64,000 nucleotides of DNA from Chitinophaga sp. 180180018-3 (GTDB lineage: Bacteria > Bacteroidota > Bacteroidia > Chitinophagales > Chitinophagaceae), in assembly GCF_037893185.1 (NCBI RefSeq), contig NZ_CP140772.1:6750001-6814000 (forward strand). The letters are read 5' to 3'. The notes under the pieces are model-generated. The model made no database searches, was not told the DNA's origin, and saw only the letters and a program-made list of their open reading frames with translations. Positions 16,636 through 25,625 of the stretch are shown in pieces; the first letter of the stretch is position 1, and each line of letters begins with the position of its first letter. Both the position numbers and the translations under genes were made by a program.

Positions 16636-19600
16636 TTAAAACTTGAATCCCAGCGTCACATACGGTACTGTTTCCTCCTTCGAATGTCCTATCACCGCTG
16701 TAATGATCATGGCGTTGATAGGGGCTACGAAAATACCGCCGCCAAAACCATCGTGCCAGACGTGAGATGTTTCGTTTTCCCTCCAGACACGGCCTACGTC
16801 GTTAAATCCGATAAGGCCAACGCCGGCAGGGAGTATATATGTTTTAAGGTCGAATAATTTGACACGGATCTCTGTATTGTTGTAGACATTGGCATCGCCG
16901 GCAAAGCGGTAGTTCCGGTAACCCCGAAGATTTTGCACACCACCTATTGTCAGTGCCTGGAAATATTCATAATTGCCCCACAGCTTGCCACCGCCGAAGC
17001 GGCTTACAATAACAAAGTTTGCAGGAATGCGGAAGCTCATGTATAAACTCAGGTCCGTCTGTAACTGGGTAGTATTATAGCTGTTGCCATTCAGGCCTAA
17101 ATTACCGGAATACGTGGTAGTCCAGAATATGCCGCGGGTGGGAATTATTTTGTTATTGCGGGTATCGATAGTTGCTACTATCTTACCACCAGCGTACATC
17201 TTATTGGCATAAATATTCGCTGAATCGAGGCCATTGTTTTTGAAATCGGTGATAAAGCGATTGTTGTTTTCATCCCTGTCGAAATGATAATTATTCAACG
17301 TGGGGCCATAAGCGATAGTAATATGATCGCTCAGGCTGGTTCTGAGAAGTACTTCCGCCGTATAGAAGTTATAACGGGCACGATAGTACGGAATTTTCTT
17401 TCCACCGGATTTATCGAATACGGATTCGTTGCCGAAACCGAAGAAGTTAATGGTATTGTTTGGCGCTTTGGCCCTGGCCATTACCAGGAGATCAGATTTG
17501 CCAATCACATCTGTGTATTCTCCCTCATACCGGAAGTTCCACGCTCTTGTCGCGAGCGAGTGGGTAGCGGTGAACAGGTGTTTAGCAGAGAAAGGCTCCT
17601 TGCGGAAAGAATGCCGGGTAATGGATAAACCAAGCCCCAGCAGTACACCATCATCACGGTTGTATGCGCCCGCAAGCATAGGTACTGTTTTCCCGTACTG
17701 GAATGCACTCCGGTTATAGCTTATATTTTCAGGATTGTCAGATAAGCGACGTTGTTCATTAGCCGACAGGGCGAAGCTGTCTTTCCCGGAACGCTGATCG
17801 TATATGCGTATACGTTTGCCTGCTTTCACGGTAGTACTGTCGATATAGGTATCTGCATCCTTGCCGCCGATAAGCCGTATACGTATAGGCGTTGCATGAT
17901 CACCTTTTATTTCGAAGCGGTCGTTTCCTCCCATTCCGTATACATTCAGTTCCTTGGTCACAGCAGGATCAAACGTCCGTGAATAGATGTTCTGTTGTAC
18001 TGCGCCTTTTTTGCTGATCTTGAAAATATTCAATGCTACTGCTCCTCCGGCCTGCTTCTCCACGGTGATCAGTTCATTTTTTTCTGTAGCCGGCACATCC
18101 ACTCCTTTGGCAAGGAAACGATAATACTTCATGGTGTTTTTCTCCAGGATGTCTCTGCGTGCTTTCAGTCGTTCCAGCATCATGGGGCCTACCTGCGCTT
18201 TGATGGTGTCGGGGAAAGTGTTTACAGCAGCTTCAATCACACTGTCGGTCATTTTCCTTAAAAACTTATCCGTTTGTTTCTTCCAATCGCTTTCATCCAG
18301 TTCATTCAAAAAAGAGCGATCGAAGTAACGGGAGGCAAAGTTAAAGCCGTTAATATCGGGGATATGATTCCTGAATCCCTGTATACCCGGCAGCAGCCAG
18401 GGTCGCGATGCCAGGCCGGGGAAAAGTCCTTCGTTGATGAAAAATGCCTGATCCCGATCGCGCGGCACCGGCAGGTAATAATCCTGGCCCTTATGTTTCT
18501 CTTTATACCAGCGCCACTGATCATCGTGCCGGTCGAAGTCCATAATGTACATATCCAGAATACGTGCGCGCAGCACCGGTTTCTGATCTACATGTACATC
18601 ATTGTCGCCCTGGATCTTTGCCAATACTTTAGGAGTATTATACGTTTTATCATTCTTACCTGTTACAGGTTCTCTTTCTTCAAACAGGTATATTTCATTG
18701 CCGAAGTCGTTGGCATAAATGCCGAGCGACGTATCCCGCGGCAGGTATACGAAAGTCGGGTGTGTATGTGGTACTCCGGCCGCTTCAGCCAGCACACTTA
18801 CTGCCAGCGGAGCGTACGGATTGGAAGCCGAAATCTGGTCCTGTACAATGTCTCTCGCTACTGTTTCCCGGAGCATTTCCGGAATGGCTGCCAACGGGAA
18901 TTTCTTCAGGGAACGCAGGTTATATTCCGTTCCCGTGCTATCTTCCAGACGCAGGGAATGGGTTTGCTTTCCTCCGCCTCTTTGCAGGATATTAAGGCCG
19001 CCCTTTGCCGTTTTAAGGTTCAGTACCGGGAATTTCAGCGGGGTAGCCCATACTTTCCGGTAGTTTTCTCCCAACAGAAACCGGTGTAGTTTGTTTACAT
19101 GATTGTATCGGGTATCTGCCGCCATTGTTACGAAAGATGGAAGTTCGGCAGGGACTTCATAGGTAATCGCCTTACGGGGGATGTCCTGCAAACGGAACAG
19201 GGTATTAGTGAAAACAGCCTGCTGACCTTTGTCAGCTACATAATACTGTACCCGTACTGTACTGTCGGCCAGGAGCTCCAGCACGCTGAACCCGTTTTCT
19301 GTAGATGCAAACAGTGATTTGGCGCCCTGTTTCACGCGATTGTTCTTGGCGCCACTGCCACTTACCACATAGGCGTTCCCGTTATCTTTTATCAATTGCA
19401 ACGTATGATCATGACCGGATACAAATACCACCGGCCCATGAGGTTTCAGGGCCTCTTCCACGCTCTTAACCATCTGCCGGTACCGGGGATTTGGCAGGTC
19501 TTCCGCGGTGCCAAACACTCCCCTCGCCAATGGGTAAACAGACCCAATAACCAGTAAGGGGATGTACAATGATGGCTTCAGATCGGTAAGCGGAAATATA

Positions 19601-20289
19601 TGCTGCTTAATCGTATAATATCCTCCATGTATCCCATAGCTTCTGAAAGGATGATGGGTAGCGAAAATGATCAGCTTATTCCGGTTGAGTGCTACGATCT
19701 CAGACAGCCGCGTCAGGATCTCTTCGTTATCTTTACAATCGCACGACGACTCTGCGCCAGGTTTCTGGTATGGGAACACCCACCATTCGCTGTCCATGAT
19801 AATCAGCGTTACCTTATCGGAGATCTTTACTTCTACCGGGCCGGGGCATCCTTCCTTAGGTTCAAACTGTACATTGTCCAGGTTCAGGGAGTCTACATAA
19901 CGTTGCTGGTTGCGGATTACCTGCCAGCCATCGGGCTTGCTTTTGTCCCAGTCGTGGTTACCCGGAATAATAAATCCCTTTGCCCTTGTTCCTTTCACCA
20001 GGTTAATCTGATAGTCCAGGATCTCTTTAGCTGCCGGGAAACGGGCACTGGCAGAGTCTGGCAACCCTTTCGGATACACGTTATCTCCGAGGAACAACAC
20101 GGTGTTCCGGCTGTCTTGCAGGTCGAACGTTTGTCTGACAGCATCGATGACGGGATTCTTTCCATTGCTGTGAAGCTCACCGGCATCCCCGATGAGAATG
20201 ATGCGTTGCAGCACCTGTGGGGATTGTGCGCAGACAGTGCTGCAGAAAAAAACAGCAAGTATGATATTGATAATGACAGATCTGATCAT
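16636..20289 (-). CDS. Calcineurin-like phosphoesterase fused to a kinase-like region and an Omp85-type barrel
   Basis: 1217-aa envelope protein. A signal peptide ends at about residue 21. Residues 30-330 form a metallophosphoesterase with complete motifs: GDAGE (D35), GDN (68-70), GNHDW (110-114), ATHHPF and GHDHT. Residues ~455-690 hold kinase-like landmarks: LRSLKKFP (K462/K463), DFDRHDDQW (584-592) and PRDRDQAFF (D611, D613), reminiscent of HipA/CotH-type atypical kinases; this part is inference. From ~860 to the end is a bacterial surface-antigen (Omp85/BamA-like) barrel with the conserved LRGYRNYRFAGD motif and a terminal aromatic residue (TLGFKF). So a phosphatase is tethered to an outer-membrane barrel. 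The start overlaps the upstream lipoprotein stop (ATGA), indicating translational coupling. Substrates are unknown. Confidence 0.85.
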   Translation of the reverse strand: MIRSVIINIILAVFFCSTVCAQSPQVLQRIILIGDAGELHSNGKNPVIDAVRQTFDLQDSRNTVLFLGDNVYPKGLPDSASARFPAAKEILDYQINLVKGTRAKGFIIPGNHDWDKSKPDGWQVIRNQQRYVDSLNLDNVQFEPKEGCPGPVEVKISDKVTLIIMDSEWWVFPYQKPGAESSCDCKDNEEILTRLSEIVALNRNKLIIFATHHPFRSYGIHGGYYTIKQHIFPLTDLKPSLYIPLLVIGSVYPLARGVFGTAEDLPNPRYRQMVKSVEEALKPHGPVVFVSGHDHTLQLIKDNGNAYVVSGSGAKNNRVKQGAKSLFASTENGFSVLELLADSTVRVQYYVADKGQQAVFTNTLFRLQDIPRKAITYEVPAELPSFVTMAADTRYNHVNKLHRFLLGENYRKVWATPLKFPVLNLKTAKGGLNILQRGGGKQTHSLRLEDSTGTEYNLRSLKKFPLAAIPEMLRETVARDIVQDQISASNPYAPLAVSVLAEAAGVPHTHPTFVYLPRDTSLGIYANDFGNEIYLFEEREPVTGKNDKTYNTPKVLAKIQGDNDVHVDQKPVLRARILDMYIMDFDRHDDQWRWYKEKHKGQDYYLPVPRDRDQAFFINEGLFPGLASRPWLLPGIQGFRNHIPDINGFNFASRYFDRSFLNELDESDWKKQTDKFLRKMTDSVIEAAVNTFPDTIKAQVGPMMLERLKARRDILEKNTMKYYRFLAKGVDVPATEKNELITVEKQAGGAVALNIFKISKKGAVQQNIYSRTFDPAVTKELNVYGMGGNDRFEIKGDHATPIRIRLIGGKDADTYIDSTTVKAGKRIRIYDQRSGKDSFALSANEQRRLSDNPENISYNRSAFQYGKTVPMLAGAYNRDDGVLLGLGLSITRHSFRKEPFSAKHLFTATHSLATRAWNFRYEGEYTDVIGKSDLLVMARAKAPNNTINFFGFGNESVFDKSGGKKIPYYRARYNFYTAEVLLRTSLSDHITIAYGPTLNNYHFDRDENNNRFITDFKNNGLDSANIYANKMYAGGKIVATIDTRNNKIIPTRGIFWTTTYSGNLGLNGNSYNTTQLQTDLSLYMSFRIPANFVIVSRFGGGKLWGNYEYFQALTIGGVQNLRGYRNYRFAGDANVYNNTEIRVKLFDLKTYILPAGVGLIGFNDVGRVWRENETSHVWHDGFGGGIFVAPINAMIITAVIGHSKEETVPYVTLGFKF

Positions 20290-21137
20290 TTGGGCTTGTA
20301 AGTAAATTTAAGAATATTAGCCATCCCATCGCGCCCCCCTTCATTGGAAATATACATATCCCCGTTAGGAGCAAAAGTTATCCCTTCTGGTTGCTGGAAG
20401 AGTCTTCGTTTCAGGTTATATGCCTCCTGCACATTCCCTTTGAGATCAGCAATCACCAGCAGGCCGTTGACTGACGCCACTATATACAGCCGTTTTTCGA
20501 TGGGATGTATAGCAGCAGCTGAAGGCTTGAAGTTACGCACATCTGTTCCGGCAAGATTGGCAATTTCATTTGCATTAAAATGGTAAATAGCAGCAGTATC
20601 AAAGGTTTTAGTGGCCAGGTGGAAGCGGTAGGCACTGGTGATACCCTGGCGTTTATCATCGGCACAATTCTTACAGATCATAACGATACTGTTCAGCGCA
20701 GTATCGTTATAAACTGTTTCAAACTCCTGCTTCACATCCCTCTCCAGCTTATAGTGGTCGCTATATACACTATCCGTAAAAAGCCCATGTACATGGTACA
20801 GAGATCCGCTGCTTTTCAGCACAAACCACCCGCTATCTGTGTGGCAAATATCCTCATAGTCCCCATCCCTGGCGAATTTATAATAACGGTAAGGCCTGGT
20901 GGCTGCCACATCTACCTCATAGATGCGCCCTTGTTCATCATTAATGGCCATAATACGATGCTCATCGGGGTATAATACAATACCGGATATTTCCTGCATA
21001 GACTCTCTCATCCGGTAGCGTACAGGGGATTTAAGGTCGTACCCGGCAGGAGAAGCGTAGATTTTTTGTTCCCGGTCACTGAAAGCGTTGCACGACAACA
21101 GGAAGAAGAGTGAGAATAGCCAGATACGGACAGTCAT
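20286..21137 (-). CDS. SdiA-regulated domain lipoprotein
   Basis: 283-aa probable lipoprotein: the N-terminus has a hydrophobic stretch ending FLLSCN, a lipobox-like LLSC. The rest resembles the SdiA-regulated/YjiK beta-propeller family: ESMQEISGIVLYPDEHRIMA near the start, DGDYEDI, and LFQQPEGITFAPNGDMYISN near the end. Such propellers resemble esterase or phytase-like folds; no function is established. Its stop codon overlaps the start of the phosphoesterase/barrel gene by 4 nt, so the pair is one operon and probably one envelope complex. Confidence 0.83.
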   Translation of the reverse strand: MTVRIWLFSLFFLLSCNAFSDREQKIYASPAGYDLKSPVRYRMRESMQEISGIVLYPDEHRIMAINDEQGRIYEVDVAATRPYRYYKFARDGDYEDICHTDSGWFVLKSSGSLYHVHGLFTDSVYSDHYKLERDVKQEFETVYNDTALNSIVMICKNCADDKRQGITSAYRFHLATKTFDTAAIYHFNANEIANLAGTDVRNFKPSAAAIHPIEKRLYIVASVNGLLVIADLKGNVQEAYNLKRRLFQQPEGITFAPNGDMYISNEGGRDGMANILKFTYKPK

Positions 21138-21187
21138 GGTGTAACATTATAACCTAAAATTAAGTTAAATTATGAATTACGAATTAT

Positions 21188-21265
21188 GAATTACGAAATC
21201 GCGCGAAGATCTTTGCGAATAACACATATCTTGTCCGTTAAGATCTTCGCGCGATTTCGTAATTC
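21188..21265. repeat. Extragenic palindrome with AATTACG tails between divergent genes
   Basis: Arms 21188-21213 and 21240-21265 are exact reverse complements (26 bp; core ACGAAATCGCGCGAAGATCTT), spacer 26 nt. Further AATTACG/AATTATG and CGTAATT units extend outwards to about 21171 and 21285. The tails match the palindrome at 5399-5495. Here it lies between divergent gene starts, where a terminator would not be expected. Confidence 0.85.
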
Positions 21266-21305
21266 GTAATTTTTAATTCGTAATTTCAATCAATAAATTT
21301 CGATC

Positions 21306-22544
21306 ATGCAAAACAGCTCCTTAATCGATGCAGCGCGCGATTTTGTACTAGCCCAATATGAGCAGCATCCCAAGCCTAATCTGGTATATCATAACCTGGT
21401 ACATACACAGCAGGTAGTTCAGGCAGCTGCCCAGATTGCCGCCCATTACCGTTTACAGGACGACGAACTGGTGGCGGTATATGTAGCCGCCTGGTTCCAT
21501 GACGCCGGGTATTTGCTGGGCGATGCGAAGGTCCATGAGGAAAACGGCGCACAGGAAGCTATCGAATTCCTCCGGCAACAACAGGCCCCGGAAAACATAC
21601 AGACGATGGTACAGGGGGCTATTCTTGCTACCAAAATGCCCCAGTCGCCACATACACTTGTAGAACAAATCGTTTGTGATGCAGATCTTTCTCACCTGGG
21701 CTCCAAAATCTTTAACGACAGGAACAAACTATTACGGCAGGAAGTAGAGATGACGCTGCAAAAAGAAGTGCCCGCCGTGCAATGGCTTTCTTCTTCCATT
21801 CATTTTCTCACGGAGCATCATTATTGGACAGACTACGCACAAACACTGTACAAGCAACAGAAGGAAGAGAACATTGCCAAACTAACGAAGAAGCTGGAAA
21901 AGAAAGCAGGAGATACCGCAGAAACTGACGAAACCATTGCAACTCCCAGCGATACTACCGCTACTGCAACAGCAGCAGCAATAAAGATTAAAAAAAATAA
22001 AAGAAAGAAACCGGAACGCGGCGTGGAAACCATGTTCCGCACCACCTCCACCAATCACATCAGGCTTAGCTCCATGGCCGATAGCAAGGCGCACATCATG
22101 ATATCGGTCAACTCTATCATCATCTCTGTAATACTGAGCGTATTGATAAGACGACTGGAAGACTATCCGAATATGATCATACCGTCTGTTATCTTTCTTA
22201 CTACATCGGTGCTGACTGTTATCTTTTCTGTGCTGGCGACCCGCCCCAATGTCACCAGCGGCGTGTTCACCAAAGCTGATATTGAAAAGAAAAATGCCAA
22301 TCTGCTTTTCTTCGGGAATTTTTATAAAATGCACCTGGAAGAGTATGAATGGGGTATGAAACAGATGATGAACGATGCAGATTTCCTATATAGCAGTATG
22401 ACTAAAGATATTTACTTCCTGGGGGCCGTACTGGGACATAAATACAAGCTGCTCCGTATCTCTTACAACATCTTTATGTTCGGCCTGATTATATCAGTGT
22501 TGTCATTTCTAGTAGCTGCTATTTTTTTCCCGGTTAAAGTGTAG
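21306..22544 (+). CDS. HD phosphohydrolase fused to a PycTM (Pycsar effector-type) membrane domain
   Basis: 412 aa. Residues ~20-130 are an HD domain: H31 (YHNLVH region), H65-D66 (AAWFHDAGY) and a later Asp in CDADLSHLG, so a metal-dependent phosphohydrolase is likely. Residues 190-240 are a charged linker ending in KKNKRKKPERG. Residues ~245-412 match the PycTM/DUF5706 domain: FRTTSTNHIRLSSMADSKAH, then three transmembrane helices (~262-280, ~290-312, ~386-408). In Pycsar defence this domain is the membrane-damaging effector activated by cCMP/cUMP. No nucleotidyl cyclase is nearby. The next gene, ppk1, begins 6 nt after the stop, so they are co-transcribed. A housekeeping role in nucleotide or polyphosphate signalling is as plausible as defence. 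Confidence 0.85.
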   Translation: MQNSSLIDAARDFVLAQYEQHPKPNLVYHNLVHTQQVVQAAAQIAAHYRLQDDELVAVYVAAWFHDAGYLLGDAKVHEENGAQEAIEFLRQQQAPENIQTMVQGAILATKMPQSPHTLVEQIVCDADLSHLGSKIFNDRNKLLRQEVEMTLQKEVPAVQWLSSSIHFLTEHHYWTDYAQTLYKQQKEENIAKLTKKLEKKAGDTAETDETIATPSDTTATATAAAIKIKKNKRKKPERGVETMFRTTSTNHIRLSSMADSKAHIMISVNSIIISVILSVLIRRLEDYPNMIIPSVIFLTTSVLTVIFSVLATRPNVTSGVFTKADIEKKNANLLFFGNFYKMHLEEYEWGMKQMMNDADFLYSSMTKDIYFLGAVLGHKYKLLRISYNIFMFGLIISVLSFLVAAIFFPVKV

Positions 22545-22550
22545 TGATTC

Positions 22551-24542
22551 ATGAGTGTTCCTTTATATAACCGCGATCTCAGCTGGTTATCTTTCAACTA
22601 CCGGGTATTGCAGATGGCCACAGACCCGCAGGTACCTTTGTACGAACGTATCAAATTCCTGTCCATCTTCTCCTCTAACCTGGACGAGTTCTTCCGGGTG
22701 AGGATGCCGGCCATACTTACCATCAACAAGGTTCTGGAGCAGGATCCTGCCGCCGGAGAAAATGAATCCATCAGCCCGGAAACGCTGCAACAGGTGCTAC
22801 AGGAAATCAACCGGCAGCAACAGGAATACGGGCAGATATTCCGCAACGATGTGCTTCCTGCATTATCTGCACACGGCGTGCAGTTGTACTACAACGCACC
22901 ATTCCTGCCAGCGCATGTGGCGTTCACTAAACATTATTTTCTGACCACTGTGCTCGCATACCTTCAGCCAGTGTGGCTGAGCGGCCATCAGCGGAAATTT
23001 TTTCCGGAAAATAATGCGCTATATCTGGTTGTAACGCTCACGCCTATACGCAATGAACAAGTCAGGGAATACGTGATAGTGAACATACCGTCCGGACTTC
23101 CCCGCTTCCTGCCATTACCTGATCAGGAAGGGCGTCATTACTTTGCGATTCTCGATGATATCATCCGTACACATATCGGTTACCTGTTCCCTGCGTATAC
23201 GGTGGAAAACTGCCATAGTATCAAGCTCACCCGGAATGCGGAGATGGACATGGATGAAATGAAAACAGACATCCTGGAAGAAGTAGAAACGTTGATCCGT
23301 AAACGTGAGTTGGGAGTGCCTACAAGATTTCTCTATGATGCTACCATGCCGCTGCCGTTACTACATTTCCTGGCGCAGCAGTTTGATGCACACGACGATG
23401 AACTGGTAGCTGGCGGGCGTTATCACAATCTGAAAGATCTTGCCTCACTGCCGGTACCAGTGGGCCTTCAGCAGGTAGAATATCCTAAGGCGACGCCGGC
23501 AGATAACAAGATTATATCAGACACTGATCATCTGCTCGATCTTGTACTGCAACAAGACCTGCTGGTGCATTTGCCTTATCAGCGATACGACTGCATCCTT
23601 CGTTTTTTTAATGAAGCTGCAGCTGACCCCGACGTAGCGGAGATATACGTAACCCTCTACCGCATTGCCTCCGGTTCTCAAATAGCACAGGCCTTAATCA
23701 GCGCCGCGCAAAACGGAAAGAAAGTAACTGTTTTTGTGGAGTTGAAAGCCCGCTTCGATGAAGCCAACAATGTACGCTGGGCCAGGAAAATGAAAGAAGC
23801 CGGCGTAAAGCTGATATATAGTATCCCCGGCATGAAGGTACACGCCAAAACCGCATTGGTAAAGCGTAACAGGGGTTATCAATGGGATTACTGCGGGTTG
23901 ATAGCTACGGGAAATTTCAATGAAAGTACTGCCAGATTTTATACAGATCATGTGCTGTTCACGGGCCATACCGGCATCACCCGGGAAATGGAACTTTTAT
24001 TTCTCTACCTTCAAAGCAGGGAACAACCGGGGCAATATCAGTTTCTCCACTTTGAGCACCTGCTGGTAGCGCAGTTCAATATGACGGAAAGGTTCTCCCA
24101 ACTGATAAACCGGGAGATCGGGCACGCCCGGGAAGGGAAACCAGCGCATATTATCATCAAGATAAATAACCTGCAGGAAAAAGGAATGGTCAACAAACTG
24201 TACGAGGCCAGTGAAGCCGGGGTGCAGGTAGATCTGATCGTGCGGAGTATCAACTGCCTGGTACCGGATATCCCGGAAAGCAGTAACATCAGGATCATCC
24301 GTATAGTAGACCGTTACCTGGAACATGCACGCGTATTCATCTTCCATAATAATAACCAGGAAGAAGTATACATGGGCTCGGCCGACTGGATGAACAGGAA
24401 CCTTCACCGCCGCATTGAAGTATGTATACCCGTATACGCGCCCGCCCTCCAGCAACAGCTGAAAGACATCGTACAGCTCCAGCTGGAAAATACCGGTACT
24501 GCCCAACAGGCTATACAGGCGTATGTGCAAAATATAATGTAA
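22551..24542 (+). CDS. ppk1: Polyphosphate kinase 1
   Basis: Makes polyphosphate from ATP and can run in reverse. The protein is 663 aa, near the family norm. The N-terminus reads NRDLSWLSFNYRVL and the next motif is FLSIFSSNLDEFFRVRM, both hallmarks of PPK1. The autophosphorylated histidine is H431 (GMKVHAKTALV); the second conserved histidine is H592 (YLEHARVF), matching the spacing of the two catalytic histidines in E. coli PPK. The conserved SADWMNRNLHRRIEV strand follows. It is 6 nt downstream of the HD-PycTM gene and 29 nt upstream of a thioredoxin-like gene. No ppx exopolyphosphatase is adjacent; the HD domain protein might fill a related role (inference). Confidence 0.96.
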   Translation: MSVPLYNRDLSWLSFNYRVLQMATDPQVPLYERIKFLSIFSSNLDEFFRVRMPAILTINKVLEQDPAAGENESISPETLQQVLQEINRQQQEYGQIFRNDVLPALSAHGVQLYYNAPFLPAHVAFTKHYFLTTVLAYLQPVWLSGHQRKFFPENNALYLVVTLTPIRNEQVREYVIVNIPSGLPRFLPLPDQEGRHYFAILDDIIRTHIGYLFPAYTVENCHSIKLTRNAEMDMDEMKTDILEEVETLIRKRELGVPTRFLYDATMPLPLLHFLAQQFDAHDDELVAGGRYHNLKDLASLPVPVGLQQVEYPKATPADNKIISDTDHLLDLVLQQDLLVHLPYQRYDCILRFFNEAAADPDVAEIYVTLYRIASGSQIAQALISAAQNGKKVTVFVELKARFDEANNVRWARKMKEAGVKLIYSIPGMKVHAKTALVKRNRGYQWDYCGLIATGNFNESTARFYTDHVLFTGHTGITREMELLFLYLQSREQPGQYQFLHFEHLLVAQFNMTERFSQLINREIGHAREGKPAHIIIKINNLQEKGMVNKLYEASEAGVQVDLIVRSINCLVPDIPESSNIRIIRIVDRYLEHARVFIFHNNNQEEVYMGSADWMNRNLHRRIEVCIPVYAPALQQQLKDIVQLQLENTGTAQQAIQAYVQNIM

Positions 24543-24571
24543 ATTAGATATCCTGATATAAGTGCATTTTT

Positions 24572-25075
24572 ATGAAGAAGTATATTTGGACGTTGTTACT
24601 GAGTATCGTCTTTGCCATTCCCACTTCGCAGGCACAGACTTTCGACCTTGAGCACATTTATAATCCTGTTGCCAATGCAAAGGCGGATATTGCGGCAGCT
24701 CAGCAGCAGGCTGCCCGGGAAAAGAAACATGTATTGTTACAGATTGGCGGCAACTGGTGTATCTGGTGCAAGAGACTGTATAAATTCATCGAGGATGATC
24801 CTGAGCTAAAAGCTGATATGAACAACAGCTATGTGGTGTATCATCTCAATTACAGCAAGGAAAACAAGAACCTGCCCATCCTGAAGGAGCTGGGCTATCC
24901 GCAGCGATTTGGTTTCCCGGTGCTGATAGTATTGGATGCGCAGGGTAACCGGCTCAATACCCAGAATACCGGTTTACTGGAATCCGCAGATACCTATGAC
25001 AAGAAAAAAGTACAGGAATTCCTGAAACAATGGTCGCCGGCGGCATTGCTGCCCTCCCATTATATCAACGAATAG
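24572..25075 (+). CDS. Exported thioredoxin-like protein
   Basis: Periplasmic thiol-disulfide protein, 167 aa. A signal peptide ends at SQAQT. The redox motif is C63-I-W-C66 in GGNWCIWCKRLYKF. The fold continues through SKENKNLPILKELGYPQRFG, containing the cis-Pro-like FPVLIVLD. This resembles the thioredoxin_7/DsbD-gamma type found in Bacteroidota. It is 29 nt after ppk1 and 7 nt before the DUF4442 gene, so it is in an operon with no obvious functional link. Confidence 0.87.
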   Translation: MKKYIWTLLLSIVFAIPTSQAQTFDLEHIYNPVANAKADIAAAQQQAAREKKHVLLQIGGNWCIWCKRLYKFIEDDPELKADMNNSYVVYHLNYSKENKNLPILKELGYPQRFGFPVLIVLDAQGNRLNTQNTGLLESADTYDKKKVQEFLKQWSPAALLPSHYINE

Positions 25076-25082
25076 CAACGTT

Positions 25083-25592
25083 ATGAATAACAGCGTTACC
25101 ATTTTTAACACGGATGCTGTGCAATCTTTTCAAAAGTTTGCACGGCATCCGTTTAAATTTTCTGCCTACCTTTTCTGGAAGATACCAGCCGCCTGGCTGG
25201 CCGGTGTAAGGATACAGTCGCTCGATGCAGATACCTGCACCACCTCTGTTCCCTTCCGCTGGCTGTCTCAGAATCCTTTCCATTCTACTTATTTCGCCTG
25301 CCTGTCGATGGCCGCTGAAATGAGTACCGGTCTTCCTGCAATGATGTATGTGCGTAGCGCCCCAAAACGTGTATCCATGCTCGTTGTAAACATGGAATCT
25401 GTTTTTGTGAAGAAAGCTACCGGCATTACTTTTTTCACCTGTTCCGAGCTCCCTCTGTTAAGATCAGCCATTGAAAGAGCACTCAGCAACGGTACACCGG
25501 AAACTGTTGTATTACATAGTGAAGGCAGAGATAAAGACGGCATACTAATTGCCTCTTTCGCCATCACGTGGTCTTTTAAAAGTAAATCGTAA
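25083..25592 (+). CDS. DUF4442 hotdog-fold thioesterase-like protein
   Basis: 169-aa cytoplasmic protein. The segment NPFHSTYFACLSMAAEMSTG is the central hot-dog helix with the typical N/H...A..E pattern of DUF4442/YiiD-C proteins, followed by the strands SMLVVNMESVFVKKA and GILIASFAITWSFK. Family members are likely acyl-CoA thioesterases, but the substrate is not known. It starts 7 nt after the thioredoxin-like gene. Confidence 0.75.
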   Translation: MNNSVTIFNTDAVQSFQKFARHPFKFSAYLFWKIPAAWLAGVRIQSLDADTCTTSVPFRWLSQNPFHSTYFACLSMAAEMSTGLPAMMYVRSAPKRVSMLVVNMESVFVKKATGITFFTCSELPLLRSAIERALSNGTPETVVLHSEGRDKDGILIASFAITWSFKSKS

Positions 25593-25625
25593 AATTGGTG
25601 ACCCAATTCACCCTAAAACAATGAT

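Noticed and set aside
21306-22544. Considered as a complete Pycsar defence system
   Set aside because: No uridylate or cytidylate cyclase gene lies nearby and the flanking genes are housekeeping (ppk1), so only an effector-type domain is present.
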